DNA from: Sphingobacterium tabacisoli
GTDB lineage: Bacteria; Bacteroidota; Bacteroidia; Sphingobacteriales; Sphingobacteriaceae
Length of the DNA stretch: 64,000 nucleotides
NCBI RefSeq assembly: GCF_017908035.1
Contig: NZ_JAEQMU010000002.1
Coordinates: forward strand, 372,001 to 436,000
Direction: 5' to 3'
Shown: in pieces, positions 61,818 to 64,000 of the stretch
Layout of the letters: each line of letters opens with the position of its first letter
Numbering within the stretch: position 1 is the stretch's first letter
The notes under the pieces: model-generated
What the model was told of the DNA's origin: nothing
Databases searched by the model: none
Seen by the model: the letters and a program-made list of their open reading frames with translations, nothing else
Made by a program: the position numbers and the translations under genes

Positions 61818-63236
61818 TTACAAAGGGTTTGGAGCTAGTTCCTTATTTCCGGCAAGGGCTACCTGTGGAATGGGAAGTACCAATTGTGATTCGGATTTTA
61901 TGGTTGATTTAATATCTCCTAATCCTATATTTCCCGCTTTGTAGTATCGAACGAAATCAAACCAATCTTCACCATTCTCTGAGAACAACTCTAAAGTTTT
62001 ATGTTTAAAGATGAAGGACAAGAGTTGATTGTCGCTCAATGTCGAAGCATAATCGTTGGCATAGCCAGCGCGGGAAGCGATAGATTGTAGACTCTCGCGG
62101 GCTGCTACATAGTTTTTGTTGTGTGCAGCGGCCTCTGCATGCACCAGATAGATTTCACCTAGACGAAGTATCATCTGTGTATTGTGTTTCCCGGCTCCGT
62201 TTGAAGCATAAGGGTATTTTCCATTGCCTAAAGGGCCTGCAGAATTAGGATTGAACATGAAGTAGAACCTAAAGTCATAGCCCTGACCGGTCGTTAGATC
62301 TCCGTCTGTCTCTCCATTGACAAGGTTATCAGCTAAACGTTTGGTGTATTCGCTATAAGTCGTACGGGAAACGAGGTCAGAAACAACTTCTAATGACCCA
62401 TGCGTATACGTTGAAAATAGTGCCTCTGTCGACTCATAACCATTCTCAAATAACGATTTAAAGGTGTTTTCAAGTTTGTAACCGTAATTGTTCGCTTCCT
62501 CAATAACTTCTTTGGCTAATTGCTCCGCTTCAGCCATTTTGCCCATATGGAGCAACACTTTTGCTTTTAATGCTTTCGCGCTGGTCTGTGTAATATAGTA
62601 ATGATGTGTACTATTTGTTGCAGCATTAGCGATCGCATAATCTAGATCCTCCAGGATAAAGGTATAGCTGTCTTGCACGCTGGCGCGGGTAGCAGTTTCT
62701 GTCCCTTCAAATGGCGTATTCCTTAATACAATGCCATAAGGGGAATTTAAATCGAAAAAATAACCGAAATGACGTAAGATCTGAAAATGTGCCAATGAAC
62801 GATGAAATTTACACTCGGCAATTATTTCCTTAACCCTCTGTTCGGGCATACCTTTGGCATCACCTCGCTCCATCAGTTTAATCAGATTGTTTGCTGTATT
62901 AATAGTAAGGTATGTGCCTTGGTATATATTTGATAAAGCTATATTATCAGCTTGTATGCTATTTGTCACAAATTCCTGTCCGCCGGTAAGACCTCCGCCT
63001 TTACTAGCGGTAGTTCCAGACAAGATGGACATATAAGGTCTGAAAGTAGAGACATTAAAGGTGCGCCAGCTTTTGTATACACCCCGTAGCACAGACTCAG
63101 CAGATTCGCTGTTATAAACGACATTATCACTTTCCATTTTGTAATAAGGCTTGATATCATCAATATCGCCTACCATAGAGCAGGAGGAAAGGCCTAGTAT
63201 ACCTGCTAATAAAATTCCTATATATGTTGTTTTCAT
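61818..63236 (-). CDS. RagB/SusD family outer-membrane nutrient-binding lipoprotein
   Basis: A 472-residue surface lipoprotein with lipobox LSSC (Cys19). The SusD fold is all-helical with TPR units; landmarks are SESAESVLRGVYKSWRTF, EIIAECKFHRSLAHFQILRHFGYFFDLN and MILRLGEIYLVHAEAAAHNKNY. It forms the lid of a TonB-dependent importer with the SusC protein encoded 12 bp upstream. The ligand could be a glycan or peptide; no glycoside hydrolase is visible in the window to decide. Confidence 0.9.
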   Translation of the reverse strand: MKTTYIGILLAGILGLSSCSMVGDIDDIKPYYKMESDNVVYNSESAESVLRGVYKSWRTFNVSTFRPYMSILSGTTASKGGGLTGGQEFVTNSIQADNIALSNIYQGTYLTINTANNLIKLMERGDAKGMPEQRVKEIIAECKFHRSLAHFQILRHFGYFFDLNSPYGIVLRNTPFEGTETATRASVQDSYTFILEDLDYAIANAATNSTHHYYITQTSAKALKAKVLLHMGKMAEAEQLAKEVIEEANNYGYKLENTFKSLFENGYESTEALFSTYTHGSLEVVSDLVSRTTYSEYTKRLADNLVNGETDGDLTTGQGYDFRFYFMFNPNSAGPLGNGKYPYASNGAGKHNTQMILRLGEIYLVHAEAAAHNKNYVAARESLQSIASRAGYANDYASTLSDNQLLSFIFKHKTLELFSENGEDWFDFVRYYKAGNIGLGDIKSTIKSESQLVLPIPQVALAGNKELAPNPL

Positions 63237-63248
63237 GTTTGGGTCTCG

Positions 63249-64000
63249 TTAAAATGTCGCTTTGATACCAAATGAATAAGTCTTAGACATCGGGTATGCA
63301 TCATTGTTACTTGTATTAGTGGCGATGTAGGTACCTATAAATTCTGGGTCTAGCCCCGGCCATTTTGTGATGGTCCATAAGTTGGAGGCGGAGGCAAATA
63401 CAGAGAGTTGACCTATCTTGCAGCTCTCTGTTAGCTTTTGAGGTAATGTATAGCTAAGATTGATGTTTTTGAGCCGTAAGAAGGAAGTCTCGTACACTAA
63501 ACGGTCCGAAGTTCTGGAATTGGATGCTGGATCATAGTAGGTAATCTTGGCAAAATGGGCCTGTTGATTGCTCGGAGACCACATGTCATTGTACATCTCC
63601 TCGTTAAGACTCTCTCCGAGTGATCCGAAAAAACTTGTTCTAAAGTCATCCATTACAGCTCTAGCACCTTTAGAATACTGAAATACGAAAGAGAAATTCA
63701 GATTTTTATACTTTATACGGTTATATATACCGCCGAAATATTTTGGCTGTGCGGTAGCTATAACTTCGCGGTCGTCGATATTGATAACACCATCTCCATT
63801 GAGATCTTTATACTTGTAGTCACCTATACCTGTTGCCGAATTTTGATAGTATCCTGTCGGTGATGATTGGTTAAGCGCGTCGATTTCTTCTTGATAATCA
63901 AATATTTTTTCGACTAGGTAGCCTTTTCTTGTTCCCGCTGGATAGCCCTCTAAATAGCTGTCTACTGAGTATTGGTTGATATTGGCACCATTTAATTTTT
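63249..64000 (-). CDS. SusC/RagA TonB-dependent outer-membrane transporter, C-terminal part
   Basis: The 3' end of a large gene that runs off the right edge. The frame stays open across the whole 752 bases; the ATG at 63653 is internal. Landmarks are the SusC-type block PKYFGGIYNRIKYKNLNFSF, LKNINLSYTLPQKLTES, VFASASNLWTITKWPGLDPEF and the final strand ending SFGIKATF with a terminal Phe for barrel insertion. Partner of the SusD lipoprotein downstream. Only about 250 C-terminal residues are present. Confidence 0.9.
   Translation of the reverse strand, partial: KLNGANINQYSVDSYLEGYPAGTRKGYLVEKIFDYQEEIDALNQSSPTGYYQNSATGIGDYKYKDLNGDGVINIDDREVIATAQPKYFGGIYNRIKYKNLNFSFVFQYSKGARAVMDDFRTSFFGSLGESLNEEMYNDMWSPSNQQAHFAKITYYDPASNSRTSDRLVYETSFLRLKNINLSYTLPQKLTESCKIGQLSVFASASNLWTITKWPGLDPEFIGTYIATNTSNNDAYPMSKTYSFGIKATF

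Overview
The window looks like chromosome of a Bacteroidota bacterium, most likely family Sphingobacteriaceae (Sphingobacterium or close kin). The support is a SusC/SusD pair, many short lipoproteins, DUF3810, DUF4180, PCMD, DUF6266 and DUF5675 genes, roughly 40% GC, and repeated -7 promoter elements of the Bacteroidota form TAnnTTTG. No rRNA genes, CRISPR arrays, insertion sequences or integrases were seen. There is one tRNA (Thr, TGT).

Layout. 1-3.6 kb: an SOS-type mutagenesis cassette imuA-imuB-dnaE2 (minus) facing a LexA-like S24 repressor (plus), with two copies of a 17-bp operator in the shared intergenic region. 3.2-14.9 kb: housekeeping and small genes (PH-domain membrane protein, BON lipoprotein, BON-like/SH3 protein, YCF48-like propeller, YceH, histone deacetylase-like enzyme, nucleoid-associated protein, DUF3810 membrane protein, Nudix, pyrE, SRPBCC, DnaQ-like exonuclease, trxB). 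15-24 kb: clpB, tRNA-Thr, and a five-gene MacB/HlyD/TolC-type efflux operon. 24-31 kb: ABC-F ATPase, pyrD, OmpA lipoprotein, two further lipoproteins, and a lipid A deacylase-like outer-membrane protein.

32-41.4 kb: an eight-gene co-directional operon ending in a strong terminator. It combines a GMC oxidoreductase and a Tat-type small subunit (glucoside 3-dehydrogenase-like pair), two Tat-exported Gfo/Idh/MocA oxidoreductases, an exported TIM-barrel isomerase-like enzyme, a nucleoside/sugar symporter, ApbE, and a SUMF1-fold protein. I read it as an extracytoplasmic 3-keto-glycoside pathway. 41.5-50.4 kb: DUF1003 with a LytS/LytTR two-component pair, PAP2 phosphatase, a second ABC-F, a PCMD protein, and phosphoethanolamine transferase coupled to a BamA/TamA-type protein.

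50.6-52.7 kb: a redox-flavoured group consisting of a MarR regulator with a four-cysteine tail, DUF2024, and a mini-thioredoxin whose promoter spacer is filled by a perfect inverted-repeat operator; then an AlaX editing protein. 52.7-56.1 kb is the most accessory-looking part: a perfect 18-bp inverted repeat built of four ACCGT half-sites one helical turn apart, an excisionase-like HTH gene, and a compact DUF6266-DUF6266-DUF5675-TM-TM cassette that resembles a phage lysis module. 56.1-60.5 kb: arginine decarboxylase, two GNAT acetyltransferases with decayed coding scraps between them, and glyA. 60.6-64 kb: a DUF4369/TlpA-like thioredoxin, SusD and the 3' end of susC.

Best candidates for something new: the DUF6266/DUF5675 cassette with its neighbouring repeat, the MarR/mini-thioredoxin operator architecture, the double operator at the imu locus, and the Tat-heavy glycoside-oxidation operon.
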